Positions 1 through 15,900 of a DNA stretch of 64,000 bases are shown in pieces. The DNA lies in NCBI RefSeq assembly GCF_036324505.1, contig NC_086361.1:1986916-2050915 (forward strand), given 5' to 3'. The stretch's first letter is position 1; each line of letters opens with the position of its first letter. The translations under genes and the position numbers were made by a program. The stretch is from Eleginops maclovinus. Taxonomy: Eukaryota > Chordata > Actinopteri > Perciformes > Eleginopidae. The notes beneath the pieces were generated by a model. The model ran no database searches and was not told the origin of the DNA. It was given only the letters and a program-made list of their open reading frames with translations.

Positions 1-1715
<1,715 letters not shown>

Positions 1716-2068
1716 CCTGACCTCTGTTCTACACGACACATGAAAGTGTGTGTGACCCGGACCACCTACCTATGATACAATACTGACAGAGCACCTGAGC
1801 TAACCCCGGCATAGACTCCTCCAAAATGTGTTTGGCAAAATTAATTCCATATAGACACGTGTATCTGTAGTGGTCCCTGGCCTGAGCGGTCTCTAAAGTA
1901 TTTAAAGGGCCAGCAGCCCCTTTCTGTCTCTCTGCACTGAAGTACCACAGAGTGTCCGTCATCCTATCAGACCCAGATCCAACCTATGAGGATGAGTCAG
2001 CAGTATTTGTACCATGTCATTGGCTGTGCAAACAGATGACGCCCCCCCCCCCCCTGATGTCACATTGT

Positions 2069-5000
2069 TCAGATGGGGGTGTTCGGCAAATGTCCGTTAG
2101 ATCCTGTGAGGGCCCCGTTACAAGCGAAACCACGGGCCTGTCCGTTACGTTTGCTCAGAACCTGGCTCCCCCTGAGGCCCTCCTGATCCGCAGGGGTCCT
2201 TCTGTCTGAGTCTCTGCTGGGGGGCCTTGCCTGGGGGGCTGTCCGGCTCCGGCAGCGCTGTCTGAAGAGGTACAGCAGTGTGGTGATGAGCAGGCTGAGG
2301 CTCAGCACCAGCAGCACAGACACCACCACCAGCTCCTTTAGGTAGCAGGGGCCCCGCGCCGACTGCAGGGGCCCCCTATCCCGGAGCTCCGCCTCTTTTG
2401 GCTCCTCCTCCCACAGGGACACGTTCCTCCCCCGCAGAGCGTCCCTGCTGGTGGGTGTCGGCTCAGTTTCTATTTGACTTGTTTCTGTTCCCTCGGGCCC
2501 CGCTGAGGGACGCAGCCGGGCCCCTGCCTCTGTGGTGGCGATGGGGGGGTTCTGGGGCCAGTTGTAGCTGCTGGGGGTCTGAGCCACAGGGCCGCTCCTC
2601 TGCTGGACGTGGTAGATGGCGACAGTCTGCTGGTAGCCATTCTCCGTGGACAGGCAGAGGTAGGGGCCCAGGGTGGCAGGGGTCGCCACGAAGCTCAGGC
2701 TGCCATCCTCCAGGTGCAGGTACAAGTCGGAGGAAAGCCGGCTGTTGGGACGCTCCCACAGCTGCTGGGAGAGCAAGGATGCTGCAGGACACTGCAGACG
2801 CACCACCTCGTTCAGAGACACCGACACCAGCTCCCCTGAGCACCACAGATGTGAAAAGAGACAGGATAAAGCGTTGGAGGCGGGGCTGTTCCTATGTCAG
2901 GTGCTCAGGGGCGTGAAGCCAACATGACCTGCCTGCAGAGACTCTTAGAGCATGAGCACTGGGAGTCCCTTAAGCCCCGCCTCCTCTCCCGGCTCAGTCA
3001 GATGAATGGAGGGAAAATAACTCTCTAGGTTTGCCTTAGATATTTGTTGTTATGATCTATTTCTCCTATTTACACAAAAAAAATGTTTCCATTCCAAGTT
3101 AGTAAGTCATTTTTTCCAATAAATAGACCTCGCTTATAATGTCCCCCCCACTGCTCTTACAGGAGTTTCTGTTATTGCTTTCTTGCTTGTTATTAACAGT
3201 ATCTTAGATAAGTATCTATCATTATCACAATCATTTACATTTCAAAAGGTATAACATGTTGCATTACTTGAATAACCCAGAATGTCTCCAATAGTAGCCT
3301 GGACATTGTCCCCAAAGGAACGTAGTTTATCACATTCCCAGAAAATGTGTGATTTGCCTCTCTTTTCCCTATGCCAGTATTTACAACTTTTACATCCAAA
3401 TTATTTTAATAAGGGTGTATAAAAGTGTTCAAAAATCATCCGCGGATTTACCCAATGGGAAAAACTATTTTTGGCCCATCCAGTGTTGGGTGTAACGCAC
3501 TACAAAAGTAACAGAGTTACAGTAATGTATAGCTTTGCTGTAACGCAGTAATATAACGCATTACTAATTCAATTTAGGTAATATAATACCTGTGATAATT
3601 CTCAGTAACGCAGTTACAACACATTTTAACCTTAAATTAAGTGATGTTTTGTTTTTTAAGAATTCAACAACATATCAAGAGACATTCTGACACCAGAGCA
3701 ATAATTGTGCAGGTAGAATAGTAACTCAGTAAACCTGTTTACTATGGGTTCAGAGGGCTGCAGAAACAGATTCCACTTTTGCAGGCAGGCCAAAGCAACA
3801 GAAAGTAATTTTCTCTGGTCTGCTGCTTGAACCCCGAGAAGTTCAGAGACTTGTGGCAGAGTGTTGAATATATGCAGCTTCTGTCCTCTGTGGAATCGCC
3901 GGCTTTTAGAAAGCTTGTCAGCAAAATCCCCGTTAATACACCAATGACAAGGTGAGCCAACGTTGCCATAGAGACTCGTTCATATACAGCATGAGTTTAA
4001 TTTCTAGCTCTTTTCCTAATTTCACTATGTTCTGTCAGATAGAAAGACATTTGCCAAAGAGTTGGATAAAGCTGGATTGACCATGAGCCTTCACTGGACC
4101 TATTATAAGTTGTTAGGAGCCTTAAGGGGCCGACACAGTTGTTATGCTATACCACTTCGGCCTTCACTGGAGGTATAATCAGCTGCAATAAACTACATTT
4201 TAGCATTTAAAGCCAACTTTTTGGTTATTTTGGTAAGTAACTCAAAGTAACTCAAAAGTAGTGTAACAGATTACAGTTCAGAGACAGTAATAATGTAATG
4301 TAAGCCTGCCAGAGACTGGAATAAGGGACACTCACCTGCAGGCAGTTTGTTTGGACTGAACCGGGCTCTGTGTGAGAATGAAACACTGTTGCACGCCTCT
4401 TCAACATTCCCTCGGTCTACATCCTGGCCCCTGAGGAGGGGAGCACAGTCACATGGTCATGGTTACTGTTTGAAACCTGTTGTTATTACAGGTGTACACA
4501 CTGACTTTAATGCCTTCTGTAGCCTAAAGACGCTCTTTATAAACCCCAGTATCATATAGTGCTGCGTACCGGTACGCAGAACCGGTACTGGACTTGTAAA
4601 AAGTTTCGGTTCAAGTCCGGTTAATACCGGAACGTCGGGACCCGGTACTTGGACTCGTAAAAAAAGTAGCACTTACGTATATTCTCCTTTTTATACTAAA
4701 CCATCTAAAACCTTCCATAGATCGAGAAATGTGCGCTGAGAAAAGACGAAAAACATCGTGTCGGCTTCTGATATGGCGGCCATTACCGAACTCAAAATAT
4801 CGCAACTCCTCATGTGATCTGTGTGACGTCAAGGGAAGCTAGCGATGTGATTGGCTTAGACATAATGGACAGCGTGGGCTGCTGTGGTCGCCATATTGGA
4901 TATTTGGTAGTGTAACTAACTCCTTTGTTTGGTCTACGGCAGCGTTTCTCAGAGTGTGGAGGTACTGAAGGTGGGGCGCGTGGAATCAGAAGAAAATTGC

Positions 5001-6806
5001 TTTTTTTTTTTTTTGGTCATTCCTTTCTGTTTTGCCGATAAAGCTCACTCACAATGGATTCCGTAATTGTCCTAAACATGTTAAAAGAACATTAGATAGG
5101 AAACCAGCAAAAAAAAAAAAGCTTGCCTGGAACCATAGTGCGAATAATAGGCTAGACGTCGGCATGTTAATTGCGGCGGAATAATGACAACAGAACAACA
5201 GGGCAGCAGACGTGTGTAGGCTATATCGTTTAAGGTTCAAAATGGACAAGTTTGTTACAAGGGCAACAAAAGTTGGCGATTCGGCGACAACAGAGAAAGA
5301 GAAGACAGGCCAAACCAATCGAAATGCCAACCAAAGAGAAAGTATGATGAAGCGTATCTTGCTTTAGGATTCACGGTAGCTGAGGTGGGTGATGAGGAGC
5401 GACCTGTGTGTGTTCTGTGTCTTCGACAACTGGCAGCAGACAGTATGAGGCCAAACAAATTGCGCAGACACTTGGAGACATCACACCCAACTCACGTTGA
5501 TAAACCCATCATTTTTTTTCAACGAAAACTCACCGAATACCGTCAGCAGGAAAAGCGAATGGTGAAAGCTGCGTCAGTGAATAGTACAGCACAAATGGCA
5601 TCATACAGAGTCGCATATAGAGTTGCCCAGTGCAAAAAACCACACACGATAGCTGAGCAACTTATTCTCCCCGCTGCTGTTGACATGGTGTCAATTATGC
5701 TTGTTGAGAAAAGCGCTGCGAAATTAAAAACAATCCCCCTGTCAAACGACACAGTTGCGAGACGAATTTGCGACATTTCCAATGACATTGAAGCACAACT
5801 CACTGAAAAACTGAAAGAAAATCGTTTTGCAATACAAGTGGACGAAGCCACAGACAGCAGTAAAAAATGTGTGTTCATTTCATATGTCCGCTTTGTAAAT
5901 TCAGAGTCACTGTCACTAAATGAGGATTTGCTCTTTTGCAAATCTGTGCAAACAAGAGCCACGGCTGAGGAGCTCTTCAAGATTATGGACATACTTCACA
6001 GAACATGAGCTGAAATGGGGAAATTGTGTGGGGTTTTGCTCAGATGGTGCACAGACCATGGCAGGAAAAAGGAAAGGATTGCAGGCATTAATCAAGAGGG
6101 CCGCACCAGATGCGCAGTGGACGCACTGCATCATCCATCGGGAAGCGCTGGCTTCCAGACAACTCAGCCCCGAACTTAACGACGTTTTGACAGCAGTTGT
6201 GGAAGCGGTGTCAATTTCATCAAAACGCGACCTCTGAAAGCGCAACTGTTCTCCGCTCTTTGTGAGGAGATGGGAGCTGATCATACAGCTGTGCTGTTTC
6301 ACAGCGAAGCAAGGTGGCTCTCCCGAGGCAAAGTCTTGTCGCGCGTCTTCGAGCTCAGAGCGGAGATTCGGGTCTTTTTGGAAGAAGAGCGCATGTACGA
6401 GGCAGCGGCCAAATTTAGTGATGAACTATTTCTGATGAAACTGGCCTACCTCAGTGACATATTTGCAAAGCTGAATGAATTAAATCTTCAGCTTCAGGGC
6501 AAAGACAAGTACCTACCTCACCTGGCAGACAAGATCACTGCATTCATCCGAAAGCTCGAGGTATGGGGGAGGCGCATCGACCAAGGACATACCGAAGTCT
6601 TTGAGAATCTTACTGAAGTCGCCGAAAACATCGATTCTGGAGCCACCACAGTGATCCCGTGCATATAGCAGCACATCACGGCATTGGGAGGGTTATTTAA
6701 AAAATACTTTCCTAATAGTGCTACACAGTATGACTGGGTTGTGGACCCATTTAATGCAGCAGGTAGGTGTTTTGATATTTTATTTTGTAGGATATATATG
6801 CCTATT

Positions 6807-6865
<59 letters not shown>

Positions 6866-9800
6866 AAACATATGTGTGTTTAATATGTAATGACAAATAA
6901 AGTATTTCATTTCTTTCTGCAGCACCAACTGATTTTAGCTCTGCTGAAGAGGAACAACTGATTGAAATGACCTCTGACTCCACCCTGAGGTTAAGATTTA
7001 CATCTGAGACACTCAGTCAATTTTGGCTTGAAGTGGAAAGGCAGTATCCACTCATTGGGCAGAGAGCTGTGGGCATTCTTCTTCCCTTTGCCACATCCTA
7101 TCTCTGTGAGATCGACTTTTCAGCGGTTGCTTCACTGAAAACAAAGTACAGATCTCATCTTGACGTTGAGCATGACTTGAGAGTGGCTGTATCAAGCATT
7201 CAACCCCGTTTTGAAAAGATGTGTAGCACAAAACAGGCCCATTGCAGTCACTGATGCTGTGATAAGGCAGTCATTTGTTCACCTGCCTCTGCTCATGTTT
7301 TTTTGCACTGAACTGAATGAAGCCCAATTTAATTTTCTGTATATTTCTTTTTTATTTTGAACACTGATGTTAATGTTTTTCTGGTGTTGTAGTGTTAAGC
7401 TGCTACTGACTGTTACTTCAATAAATTAGAAAATTGTAGTATTGTAGTAAGTGTATTTTTTTTTACCATTTTGTTGGTGCAATATGGGACAAGTGGGGCG
7501 CGGAAAATTCCCTTCTTCTGAGGTGGGGAATGACAGAAAAAGTTTGAGAAACACTGGTCTACGGCGTCACGGGTCATGTAAACTTAATGCCGCGGGGCTT
7601 TGAATCCAGTAAGGTGTGGGACCATGTGACGAAACTGCCGCTAGATACTGCGAAGTGTAAGGGATAGAATACAATAAGTTCACTTTCGTTACTCACACAA
7701 GCCATGGGTTCAGGTCCGGACTGAACCTGAACCTCTGGACTTCAGTCCGGACCTGAACCTGAGTGCGAGTCCAGGTATCCAGCACTAATATCATATATCA
7801 TCAGAACATTTTCACACATGGTTTCCAACATGATACTGGAAGAATCTTTGCACTCACAGACTGGCCTGGGAGCTGGAGGCCTCCACACAGGCCCTGATGT
7901 TTGGGTCCCAGCCACAGAAGGGGTCCCGGGCCAGAATACACTGAGGACAGGTCCAGTAGAAGGAGCAGTTTGCTGTTGGGACCCTCACCACCCCCTCTGA
8001 GGAGCCCACATATAGCATACCCTACAGAGAGAGAAAGTCAAAACGTTACAACAGAACTCATCTTTGAGAGGACTCTGGAGGAGCCTGGACCCCATGAAGG
8101 CAAAAGAGGAGAAACACAAGTCCCTGCACATCTCCACATGAAACACTTCTTCTCTCTCGGACATAAAGACGTGGACAGCATCTTGCAGGTATCACTGCTC
8201 AACGGTGAATGTCCCTCAGTGTGTACCTTGGCTGTGGACAGCTTCAGGCTCTTGATTGGCTGAGGCTGCTCAAACACCTGCACCTCCTCTATGATGTGGG
8301 CCCCGCTCTGCAGCAGCACGGCTTTGTGAAGGTACCCAGAGTCTGAGAGAGGAACACAGGGAGGGAAAACACAGTGTTCATGGACACATTTAACACATTA
8401 AAGCCCCTTTCACAAGCGAACCCTTCCCCAACTGGGTTCCTCACACTGTTAACAGGTGTTTAATCTCCTAGCAAGAGTATATGTTTGAATGGTCTTTTAG
8501 GATTTTACTTAAAGGCAATTTTAGTACATGTCGTTTTGTGTGAAGGGTTTTAGCCACGTGGAGAACATTTACATTTTTTTAATAGAGCGAGGGGTCAGTG
8601 AAGCTCTTCTGGACCGGAAAGCAAACTCACCTCAATATTCTCCTGTAACGATGCTCACTGATGTTGTGGATACCAATACGTTTACTTTGTTAAAATTTAT
8701 ATACCAGTACCTCCATCTCACAACTGCTAAACCTTTCCTTTCTTTAGGCTTTCTTTGGGGTCATTTCCAGGCGAAATAACACCCTCGCCCACTTTTGGGG
8801 GAAAACATTCGCTTTCATTTGAATGGCGGTCAATACAGATTCTGAAGTCACATAAAAAAATTCAGATAACAAGAAGCCCAATTATGATGGTCAGACAGCC
8901 AAAGTATTAAAAAATGTAAATGGAGATCGATGATCTGCGTTGATTTATAGTTTAATTTTAATCAATAGGGAATACTTCTTAATATCTCTCACTGAAACTG
9001 TGATTTCTGAAGGAAGTAAAGAACCCGTAACTTAAGACATGAAGAAACTATTATTTTCAGCTTCGCTCTGATGCATTATTTCCCATTGAAAGTAGGAGGG
9101 GCTTTCATTTTGCCCAGAAATGTCGTATGTGTTACTGTCATAGTAATTTAAATTAAACAATACGTTGATGCAGATCATCAATCTCCAATGACATTTTTTT
9201 TATAGTTTGCCTGTCGGACCATCATAATTTGGCTTATAGTGGATTAAAGACAGCGCGGTTGTATTGATTTTTGGATGTGAATGCGGAAAACTTTAGAATC
9301 TGTATTTACCGCCAAGAGTGGCCGAGGCCGTAATGTCGGCAGGAAGTGACGTAGGTGTTACTCTCATCTATGTATAGGGTTTAGGGGAAGTCACCTATGC
9401 TAATAATAAAAAACTATAACATTACTTTCAAGCGGAGAGGGATTCATCATTCAGAACACCTGGGTGAGGGCACATGTGATGGAGGAAAATCCTGAGTTGA
9501 CTTATCTCAGTAAATAAAGTATATTTAAACATTATAATGACACATGCATGTGCTGTGCTGGTGGTGCTGACCTGTGAGCAGGAACAGCACGGTGTAGCTC
9601 CTGCTGTTTGCGGCCTGCACCCTTTGCACCGTCAGGTGTGTGTAGCTGTGCTCAGCCGACACCACGGTCACACTCCTCCCCACCGGCCGCACGCTGTCGT
9701 CTGCCAGGAAGTTCTCTTTGACGAAGCGCAGCGCGTTGTCCGACGCGTTGTGCAGACCGCACTGACACAAAGGCGGGGGGGGGGGGGTTAATTCAGAACA

Positions 9801-12800
9801 AACACTGTGTAAGATCTAATTACAATATGACATTAATAGAAGTTAGCATCACAAGGGCTCCAATGACAAAAAGCAATGGGATTTTTCCATTGGATTGCGG
9901 AATTTGTAAGAAAATAATCTCTGTGGCAATTTAATGTTTATAGTGCTTACAAATTTGGTTCAGCAGGGTAATCTCTAAATATTAACACCCCTTTATGATT
10001 TCTGGAGACAAACTACAGCACAGTCTCATGGCTGAGCATCACATTATTTTTATTTGCCCTCTTTATAAATGTACTCTGTATTGAAGCTGCTGCACAACAA
10101 AGACACCGTTGTGCAGCAGTTATAGTGTCCCTCTGCATGACTGAGTCCTATCCCTGTTCCATATTCATACGACTCATCAGAGAGCGTTTACCTCTCCTGG
10201 ATTGGCGACCTTCTCTTGAACCCGTGTGCTCCACTGTAACGTGTCCCTGTTCAGGACTTTGTAGTTCCCAGAGAACACTGATTTGATGTCAGCGAGGCGG
10301 AATGAACACACTGCTGAGCGTCCGGAATTCACAGACCTGGGTAACGGAGGGAAAAACATTAAAGACACGATCACTTAGATAACTGAGACTGAAACACAGG
10401 TCAACAAGAGTGAGCAAACTTGACATACACTTGATACTATCTTCATTGCCTCTTTCAAAACGTTAACTCTCTCTATACTCTGACTTGGTTATGTGTGGTA
10501 GTCTATAACAGCTGGTGTTTCCTTCATTGTATAGCTCTGCTTCAACCGTTGGAAAACACATTTTGCTAAATGCCTGAATTTCTCCTCATGTAAGACTCTG
10601 TAAGATCCCATTTAAATGACCCCTCTCTGTGAACTCCAAACACACGAGACTAGTCTGTATTTATGACTCAGACTGTGGGGGATATTCTTGTATGCTGGGG
10701 AATGTTTCGAGTTTTCGAGTAAAATATCTCAGTGAGCTGGAGGAATTCTCTAAATGCTGATGAAAGCTGCTTCAATGGTTCCTTTGACAAACATAATGCC
10801 ATCCCATAATTCTGTGTAGTAGCTGCATCTAAAGCAGGGGTGTCCAAACTACGGCCCGGGGGCCAATTGTGGTCTTGGTCCATTTTGAATTGGCCCGCTG
10901 CAGATTCTAAAAGTATAATGGAATTTCGCCCCCCACCTGAAACTAGTGCTTATCTCGTGTTGCACCTCTTAAATATATACAAATATGTCACGCAGTATTC
11001 ATACGTTAATAAACCACAATTTCAAAGATATTCAGTGAATTACAGCTGAAAACATTTTCTAACAAATCTTAGTTGATTAAAAAAAAGCCCAACAACTTAT
11101 GCATAACCAGCTTTAAATATACCCTTCATATTCCCTCTTATTATGAGCATCTGAGGCTTCTGTTTTAACGAAAGACCTGCTAACAACATAAATAGAACCC
11201 TATGCAGAGCTGTGATGAAGGCTATATTTTTGACTTAAAGCATATTCAAATATCAAGAATAATTTAGCTACATTTGATTGTTTTTGCTAACTTATAACTT
11301 AACTTATGAGGCAATATACCTCACCTCTAGTGAGGCCTTAGTAAGTGTTTCTATATGCGGCCCTCTGTGAAAAAAGTTCTAAAAACCCTGATCTAAAGCC
11401 ACCATAAATTCTCCCTGTCACTATTTAAATGTTTGCATTGGATCAAATATGAAAAACATCCATCTGAGGAGGTGTGATTGTGATTGAGAAAGGAAGCTTT
11501 GCTTTAACTGTTAACAGCATTGACATTATGCTTTTCATTTCATATGGGTTTTAAAAAGGTTGATTTGATTTCAGGCTGTATTTCTGAATTATTGTTTGTA
11601 CAATCTTTCAAAACATAACTAAAGCATCGACAAAGCCACTGTCCCAGAGAGCTGCTATGAAGATCATGTGTCAGTGTAAAATTATTCTCCCTGCAGCTCT
11701 GCTCCTACAGAGAGACAATGTCCACTCTCTCACACTGCTGTGACACTGCTAGAAACTGGAGCATGGTTCAGCTAAATGCCTTTCCTCTGTCTGTATCACA
11801 CCTGCAGAACTAGTGGAGAAACATGGGTCATGGATCTGATGTGCCGTTGTTTACTTCTTTCTCAATATCCAGTGGTCTCTAGTCAGTGTAATTTCTCATG
11901 CTGAACCTTCTTAAGCAAAGAAGTTCAAAGCCCTAGAGAGGCGCAAGATCTCTACTTGGTTGCCTAAGTGCCCCCCCCGACCCCAGCTGCTTGGGGGTCT
12001 GACAGGTGGAGAGTTCAACATTTATTCTTCATCTTTGACTTGTTAAAGAATGCATGCTAAATATGTCCCTAATATAAATGTGAAAAGAATCAGGCAGGTA
12101 TGAAACCTGTACTGTATGGAGGCTTACTGACCACTGGGAGGTGAAGATGCCGTAGAAGAGAGTGTCATCTGCAGGAGCACCCTCTGCTGGCGGGAGGCTG
12201 TCAATGTCCTGGATCACGTTGTAGGGCAGCTCGTTGTCGGCCTGGCACAGCAGCTGAGCTTTGGCAAACGTTGTCCAGCGCCTCTGCAGGGTCCGCTGAC
12301 CCCCCACGTCACTCTACCAGGAGGAGATAAACACAGTTCAGCACTGCCACACCGTTTCAGACACAGACAGATCCCCTCCCCTACAGGGTAAAACCTGAAG
12401 TTAAGGGGCCATATTCTAATAATTTTCAGGTGTATATCAGTATGTAGTGTCTCTACTTTAAAGAGTCCTCTCCTGCTGATGTTCAGGTGTATATCAGTAT
12501 GTAGTGTCTCTACTTTAAAGAGTGCTCTACTGCTGATGTTCCTATAGAACAAACTACAGAATAGGGTCTTTTTAATGGTCAGTAGGAACAGGGACATTGT
12601 AGCTGGCAGGACCTGGAGACATCCGACTGATGTTTTAGAGGTCCCCTGTTATGCAAAATGCACTTTTTGATGTCTTTGATACATAAATATGTGTCCCCGG
12701 TGTGTAAGGAGACTCACAAAGTGTCAGAAAATACAACCCTCTCTCTTTTCCTCCCTACCCACATCTCTTAAAATGGAGGTACAAACGACCTGATCCAGAT

Positions 12801-12930
12801 TTGCTTCGGTTATGACGTCATAACCGAAATGTGGGCTGGCTTTACATTGAACTCCTGGCAACAACGTCCCGCCCACATGACACGTCCCAACCTTATACAG
12901 TCGCGAGCTGAATCCCCTCCGCTGCTGCTC

Positions 12931-12962
<32 letters not shown>

Positions 12963-15900
12963 CAGCAGGATGTCTGCAGGAGGGACTTAGAGTTGTTGTA
13001 TATATAATACAGATAATCTCACTGTTCTCGTGGTAGCCACTGAGAAGTGTTTCAGAAATAATGCTAGATGTGGTTTGGAACATAATATGGTGTTCAATGA
13101 TGGCAGCGTTTAGCTGAGTTTTTCTATTAGAAACTTCCCTCTTCAGACAGAGAGCTGCGTTCCAAAGGGGTGTGGCCAGCTTTAGCTCATTTGCATGAAA
13201 GGGAAAGTCCCAGAATCAGTACTTTCAAAAACAGGGCTGAAACAGAGGGATATTTCGAGCAAAACACATCAGACACATGTTTTTTTTATATATATTTGAG
13301 ACCTATAAAATAGGCCATAGAATAGCATAATAGGAGACCTTTAAGACAAACTTTAGTTCTTGAAGCATTTCAGACATGGTTTATTTAAGCGTTCTTGTTA
13401 AAAACGTGGGCCAGGAAAATGAATACCTACTTTAAAAATATCCAGCAGCGTTAAGGCTGTTCATGAGTATAATGAATTCAGAAAGTTGCTGTTGCAAATC
13501 CTGAGCAGAGAGCAGATCTCCGTCGTCCTGTTAGAGGAGCGCTCTGCCAGAACATCATTACCGAGCCCATGATGGTGCTGGGAATGTAGGTCTGTGTGTG
13601 GTGAGGTCACAGTGGCATTGTACTGCCCTACATTACATGTTTAGAGACTTGTTCCAATGTCTTCACTAACATCAGGGGGGCAGGATATTAGAAACACCTT
13701 AAACGGATAATATTCCAAAACTACTATGAGCTCCACGCTAGAACATTTTCATTACAGGACCATAAACATCAGGATTCCATTCATTAGTAAAGGTGAACCT
13801 AACAATGGAGACACAGTGGTTATTGTTTAAATATAAAATGTATTCACAGAATCCTTGTATATGAGAATGATAATGTATGTCTGTGAATGAATGACTAATG
13901 TATGATGATAAAAGTGTGCTAGTCCTCACCATGCAGATCTGAGACACGCGGGAAACGATGAACTTGTCGATGAAGTCGTACTCTCTGCCCACCTCACTGA
14001 AGAAGAAGTAGATCTTCTCCTCATCGGGGATGAAGCTGGAGCTGATGAAGGTTGGGTCTGTAGCAAACAGAGGGCAACGTTTGTGGAAACATGTCAAAAT
14101 ATAAAAATAAAAGGATATTAAAGCTTATCACTCTCCTTCGTTTTCAATCATTACACCAACAAGCTGCTTTACTCTCAGTAACCACCGCCCCCCCTCCAGC
14201 AGCTCATCTTTCTTCTGTTGGTTTTTATTTCTGTTCTCTTTTTAGTTTCAGTAGTTCACAGTTACTCAAGTAAGCAACATTTTTAAAGCACCTGTAGTAA
14301 AACAAGTATGAGTGTAAGTACTACAAATATTTTAGTTTGTGTTTCACATTGTCACTCACTCACTCACTCACTCACTCACTCACTCACTCACTCACTCACT
14401 CACTCACTCACTCACTCACTCACTCACTCACTCACTCACTCACTCACTCACTCACTCACTCACTCACCTACCTCACTCACTCACTCACTCACCCACTCAC
14501 TCACCCACTCACCCTCCAGCCAGCCCAGCGTGTCATCCAGCTTCAGGTCCACCCTCCGGCCCTCACTCAGGTGTCTGGAGATGACGGGCCGGTTCCCCCT
14601 GTAGTCTGCCACAGTGCCGGTGTAGAGCTCTCCGTCTGAAGAGCAACACCAAGCACAATCCTGAGGAGCCTTCACACTGAACACTCATCAAATAACTAAT
14701 ATTATAGGTACGGCATGTCAGCAGGACAGCTAGAACATCTGTATGACAGCATCCTCCAAAGAACTCAAAAATGTACAAACTGAAATTAGTTGGTAAACAT
14801 TAGCTGCTGTACATTTCATTTCCCCTGGTACGATGACAATCAGTTAGCTGCAGGTTAATACAGGATTCCTCTTTAGTTTTCTTTCGTTACTATTTATTTC
14901 AGCATAACCTTGTCTGCATATTTTGCATTTCAACAGATTTATCACCCTTATAATGTATAATATTATACATATTTAATATATTTTTCTTTGCAGACAAACC
15001 TCAGGTTAGAGGAAGGAAGTTGTTGCCTGATAGTAATCCTGTGTTCCTCAAATCACATTTTAGTTTTTCTGAAGATAATCAGATAAAAATAGTTATTGAG
15101 AGATAACAATTTGTTTTTGTAAGTGCCATTCTTTAAACCAATTTTCAGACTACTGGGTGCCTCAAGTTATTTTTAGTCAATATATAGTGATCATAAATAA
15201 ACAAAGAGCCTGTGGGTCCAGGTCCTTCACAGCTCTCAGGGACTCGGGGCTTAAAGGAACTACAGCACGGTCACATGACTTCATCTCACCACTGCTAAGC
15301 TAAATGCAGCTAATCGGCATGATGACTTTTAGTAATGGCATTTAGTCTCTTGTTAGTAACTGCCGTTCTTATTGACACATTGAAGTCTCAGACATTCACC
15401 AGTGGTGTATTTACTGACGTATTTAATATCGTAGAACAAAACTTGAAATTCTGTTCAGCTTGTTTTAATCACAGAACTTATTCCAAGTTTTGTGACAGAG
15501 TCCAAGTCCGAGTCACCCAACGAAAATCCGATTCGAGTCTGAGTCATCATTACCTGTGCTCGAGTCCAAGTCACACAAGAAGAGTCCGAGTCGAGTTCGA
15601 GTCCAAATTACTTGTGCTTGAATCAGAGTCCAAGTCACACAACAAGAGTCCGACTCCAAGTCCGAGTCACTCAGGTCTGAGTCCGAGTCTCAAGTCTGAG
15701 TCATCATGTATCATTGAGAGGATATATTTGTTTAAATGTAGCTGTTGGTTTGATTCTAATCAATATTTGTTATTGTCGAGTCCGAGTCCAAGTCCGATTG
15801 CCAATGTGTCAGTCAGAGTTTGTATCCGGGTCTTCATGAGGCCTAGTTCGAGTCACGAGTCAAGAAAATCAGCACTCGAGTCAGAGTCCAGGACTCCAGT

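Larger units (their letters stand above)
4940..7556 (+). mobile_element. hAT transposon with perfect 8-bp target duplication
   Basis: The element starts cagcgtttctca and ends gtttgagaaacactg, which are imperfect terminal inverted repeats. An identical gtctacgg octamer lies immediately outside each end (4932-4939 and 7557-7564). It encodes a BED-type hAT transposase, now broken. The exact duplication and the readable transposase suggest a fairly recent insertion. Confidence 0.92.
4557..7787. mobile_element. Outer DNA transposon split by a second insertion
   Basis: The ends are inverted copies starting TAGTGCTG (left 4557-, right ending at 7787). They are flanked by 8-bp near-identical duplications, gtatcata at 4549-4556 and atatcata at 7788-7795. 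The 8-bp duplication suggests a hAT-superfamily element. Its body, 4557-4939 plus 7557-7787, carries 'ccggt'/'agtccgg' subterminal motifs and no coding sequence. It lies in the semaphorin intron between coding exons 12 and 13 and was later invaded by the hAT element at 4940-7556. Confidence 0.75.

Noticed and set aside
2398..2927. Plus-strand open frames opposite the last semaphorin exon
   Set aside because: They are antisense shadows of a GC-rich coding exon.
14308..14639. Open frames of Thr-His-Ser-Leu repeats
   Set aside because: They translate the TCAC array and then read semaphorin exon 6 in the wrong frame.
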